Shown here: positions 33,989 through 35,891 of the stretch, in pieces | How positions within the stretch are numbered: the stretch's first letter is position 1 | Layout: each line of letters starts with the position of its first letter | NCBI GenBank assembly: GCA_024709485.1 | Contig: JANJWO010000032.1 | Coordinates: 1-35,891 of the forward strand | Length of the DNA stretch: 35,891 bases | Direction of reading: 5' to 3' | Source of the DNA: Hydrogenophilaceae bacterium | GTDB taxonomy: Bacteria > Pseudomonadota > Gammaproteobacteria > Burkholderiales > Thiobacillaceae | Translations under genes and position numbers: made by a program | The notes under the pieces: model-generated | What the model was told of the DNA's origin: nothing | The model's input: the letters and a program-made list of their open reading frames with translations, nothing else | The model's database searches: none

Positions 33989-34801
33989 ATGCCCCCGTCT
34001 CTTCTCCCCCCGCGCCCCAACGAGAGCCACAAGGCCATGTTCGGACGCATCGGACTGCTCGGCGGCGCCCCCGGAACGGTCGGCGCGCTGCTGCTGGCCG
34101 GCCGCTCGGCGCTGAATAGCGGCGCCGGATTGATCACGCTGGGCATGCTCGACGAGCAGGTGCGCGTCGACCATGCCGCCCCGGAGCTGATGTTCGCCCC
34201 GCCGGAAAGCCTGGTGGCCGATCTCGACCTCAGCGTGCTGGCGATCGGACCGGGCATGGGACAGTCGCGCCAGTCCTTCGATCTGATGCAGGCGGCCCTG
34301 CTGCACCCGGCGCCGCTGGTCGTCGACGCCGACGGGCTGAACGTCGTATCCCGGCGCGCCGACCTGGCCTATATCTGCGCCCACCGCAGTTCACCCACCC
34401 TGCTCACCCCCCACCCCGGCGAGGCGGCGCGGCTGTTGCAGGTGCGGACGCGCGAAATCCAGGAGAACCGCGAACTGGCGGCGCGGGAACTCGCCGCCCG
34501 CTTCAATGCACTGGTCGCGCTCAAGGGCGCCGGCACGGTGCTGGCGCGGCCGGACGGCGAGGTCGAGATCAACCGCACCGGCAACCCGGCGCTGTCCGCG
34601 CCCGGCATGGGCGATGTGCTGACCGGCATGATGGCCGCCTTCGCCGCGCGCGTATCGCCCTGGGAAGCGCTGCGCCATGCGGTCTGGCTGCACGGCCAGG
34701 CGGCCGACGATGCATTGGAGGAAGGCTGCGGGGTCGAGGGCCTCACCGCCTCGGAATTGATCCGCTACGCGCGCCGACGTCTTAATGCCTGCGCTGCCTG
34801 A
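33989..34801 (+). CDS. nnrD: ADP-dependent NAD(P)HX dehydratase (YjeF C-terminal domain)
   Basis: NnrD repairs hydrated NADH/NADPH by ADP- or ATP-dependent dehydration. The 270-residue protein is the ribokinase-fold domain alone, without the N-terminal epimerase found in many fused bacterial enzymes. Visible features are SHKAMFGRIGLLGGAPGTVG (13-32), LTPHPGEAARLL, LKGAGTVLARPDG and NPALSAPGMGDVLTG, the last holding the nucleotide-binding GDVLTG. There is no strong Shine-Dalgarno at ATG 33989, so the start is moderately certain. NnrE should be encoded elsewhere. It converges on galU. Confidence 0.93.
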   Translation: MPPSLLPPRPNESHKAMFGRIGLLGGAPGTVGALLLAGRSALNSGAGLITLGMLDEQVRVDHAAPELMFAPPESLVADLDLSVLAIGPGMGQSRQSFDLMQAALLHPAPLVVDADGLNVVSRRADLAYICAHRSSPTLLTPHPGEAARLLQVRTREIQENRELAARELAARFNALVALKGAGTVLARPDGEVEINRTGNPALSAPGMGDVLTGMMAAFAARVSPWEALRHAVWLHGQAADDALEEGCGVEGLTASELIRYARRRLNACAA

Positions 34802-34830
34802 AATCTTTTTGAATCGCCCAAACAGTTTGA

Positions 34831-34890
34831 ACAAGGAGGACGAGAGGACAGGCGTAACCCCTCTTGTTTCCGCTTGTCCTCTTTGTAAAG
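34831..34890. repeat. Intergenic inverted repeat, copy C (diverged)
   Basis: Arm 1 (34831-34857, GGAGGACGAGAGGACAGGCG) and arm 2 (34871-34890, CGCTTGTCCTCTTTGT) pair over about 16 bases with three mismatches, and the upstream part AACAAGGAGG can also pair with CCTCTTGTTT. The AGAGG motif every 9-10 bases links it to copies A, B and D, but it is the most diverged. It lies between the convergent nnrD and galU stops and could act as a two-way transcription end. Confidence 0.65.
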
Positions 34891-34906
34891 GGAATTTCTC
34901 TGCGGT

Positions 34907-35776
34907 TCAGCAAAAACGCGACTTGAGATAATTCTCGAACTCGCGGTTGACTTCGGGATGCTTCATGGCGTACTCGACCGTGGCCTGCAGGTAGCCGAGC
35001 TTGCTGCCGCAGTCGTAGCGCACCCCGTCGAAGGCATAGGCCAGCACCTGCTGTTCCTGCAGCAGTGCGGCGATGGCGTCGGTCAGCTGCAGTTCGCCGC
35101 CGGCACCGGGCTTGAGGTTCTCGATGTAGTGAAAAATGCGCGGCGTCAGGATATAGCGGCCGACCACGCCAAGGTTGGAGGGCGCGTCTTCCGGCCTGGG
35201 CTTCTCGACGATGGCGTTCACCCGTGACACCCGCTCGCCCAGCGGGCTGGCATCGACGATGCCATAGGATGCGGTCTCCGCAGGCGCGACTTGCTGCACG
35301 CCCAGCACCGAGCATTGGTAATAGTCGTACTTGTCCACCATCTGTTTCATCACCGGCGGGTTGGCATCGACCAGGTCGTCGGCGAGGATGACCGCGAAGG
35401 GCTCGTTGCCGACCACCGGCTTCGCGCACAGCACGGCATGGCCCAGCCCCAGGGCCTCGGCCTGGCGGATGTAGATGAAGTTGACGCCGGCGGGGCGGAT
35501 CGACTGCACCTGGTCCAGCACCTTGTCCTTGCCGCGCGTCTCCAGCTCGGTTTCCAGTTCGTAGGCCTTGTCGAAATGGTCCTCGACGGTGCGCTTGGTG
35601 CGGCTGCTGATGAAGATGATGTCGGTCATGCCGGCCTCGATCGCCTCCTCCACCGCATACTGGATCAGCGGCTTGTCGACGATGGGCAGCATCTCCTTGG
35701 GGCTGGCCTTGGTAGCGGGCAGGAAGCGGGTGCCCAGACCGGCGACCGGAAATACGGCTTTGGTGACTTTTTGCAT
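34907..35776 (-). CDS. galU: UTP--glucose-1-phosphate uridylyltransferase
   Basis: GalU makes UDP-glucose from UTP and glucose 1-phosphate for glycogen, envelope polysaccharide and exopolysaccharide synthesis. The 289-residue protein has the N-terminal nucleotidyltransferase signature [18 protein letters not shown] (12-29), then [13 protein letters not shown], and [20 protein letters not shown] near the C terminus, a family hallmark. Length and start are normal. It is monocistronic as far as the window shows; an intergenic repeat (copy D) lies directly upstream. Confidence 0.98.
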   Translation of the reverse strand: MQKVTKAVFPVAGLGTRFLPATKASPKEMLPIVDKPLIQYAVEEAIEAGMTDIIFISSRTKRTVEDHFDKAYELETELETRGKDKVLDQVQSIRPAGVNFIYIRQAEALGLGHAVLCAKPVVGNEPFAVILADDLVDANPPVMKQMVDKYDYYQCSVLGVQQVAPAETASYGIVDASPLGERVSRVNAIVEKPRPEDAPSNLGVVGRYILTPRIFHYIENLKPGAGGELQLTDAIAALLQEQQVLAYAFDGVRYDCGSKLGYLQATVEYAMKHPEVNREFENYLKSRFC

Positions 35777-35800
35777 TTTGCCTCTCTAAAAGAATCTCTC

Positions 35801-35878
35801 ACACAGAGGCAGCAGAGGGAACAGAGGAAACCCATGAATAATTTTTGCCTTCCTCTGTTACCTCTATTTCCTCTGTGT
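35801..35878. repeat. Intergenic inverted repeat with 9-base periodic arms, copy D
   Basis: Arm 1 (35801-35829, starting ACACAGAGGCAG) and arm 2 (35850-35878) are complementary at 25 of 29 positions with a 20-base loop. Each arm repeats CAGAGG (or its complement CCTCTG/CCTCTA) three times at exact 9-base intervals: arm 1 at 35804, 35813 and 35822. It lies upstream of galU and is the best-formed copy. The window ends 13 bases later. Confidence 0.88.
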
Positions 35879-35891
35879 AAATTGTTTGCTC

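Overview
The window is a GC-rich chromosomal segment (roughly 65% G+C by eye) from a betaproteobacterium, most likely a lithotrophic sulfur oxidiser of the Nitrosomonadales/Thiobacillus type. The taxonomic inference rests on the recN-nadK / hrcA-hemH gene order, a flavocytochrome c sulfide dehydrogenase pair (fccAB), a complete cbb3 oxidase locus with the CcoNOQP-G-H layout, and Aat plus Bpt-type N-degron transferases. No rRNA, tRNA, CRISPR array, insertion sequence, integrase or phage gene was seen, and all protein genes look intact.

Layout: (1) 45-4967: recN and nadK on the minus strand (1-base overlap), divergent from hrcA, followed by hemH. (2) 5156-6751: fccA-fccB, a periplasmic sulfide-oxidising pair, between a stem-loop and a strong terminator, in a place where many betaproteobacteria carry grpE-dnaK-dnaJ. 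(3) 6875-10981 (minus): a 1368-residue type Va autotransporter with an extended signal peptide, ten glycine-rich repeats, an internal segmental duplication and a C-terminal beta barrel. (4) 11211-14763 (minus): aat, bpt, a lipoprotein metallopeptidase, thyA and folA, which overlap or nearly touch and look like one operon. (5) 14917-24024 (plus): an ompW-like gene with a complex upstream region, then ccoI-ccoS, ccoN-ccoO-ccoQ-ccoP, ccoG-ccoH and a small cysteine-tailed membrane protein. Two of these genes (ccoS, 59 aa; ccoQ, 55 aa) are very short. (6) 24226-25991: a ClC chloride/proton antiporter and a convergent DUF302 gene sharing a bidirectional terminator. (7) 26081-35776: a coiled-coil membrane protein, ppc, purL, a small cysteine-rich DUF3330-type protein, a divergent NAD(P)HX dehydratase, and galU.

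Together the genes suggest an organism that takes electrons from sulfide at the level of periplasmic cytochrome c (FccAB) and can deliver them to a high-affinity cbb3 oxidase made here with its own copper-loading ATPase (CcoI) and assembly factors (CcoS, CcoG, CcoH). PEP carboxylase, FGAM synthase, ThyA/DHFR and GalU are housekeeping functions.

The most unusual non-coding signal is a family of intergenic inverted repeats, seen four times (about 3726-3841, 29611-29677, 34831-34890, 35801-35878). Their arms are built from a short purine-rich CAGAGG-type motif repeated every 9 bases. Other signals worth attention are a 25-bp tandem repeat upstream of ccoN, a 14-bp perfect palindrome just before the ompW ribosome binding site, and a 13-bp perfect stem between ccoP and ccoG. 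I did not find a convincing wholly new multi-gene system. No gene gap exceeds 300 bases; the largest are 10982-11210 and 29487-29708.
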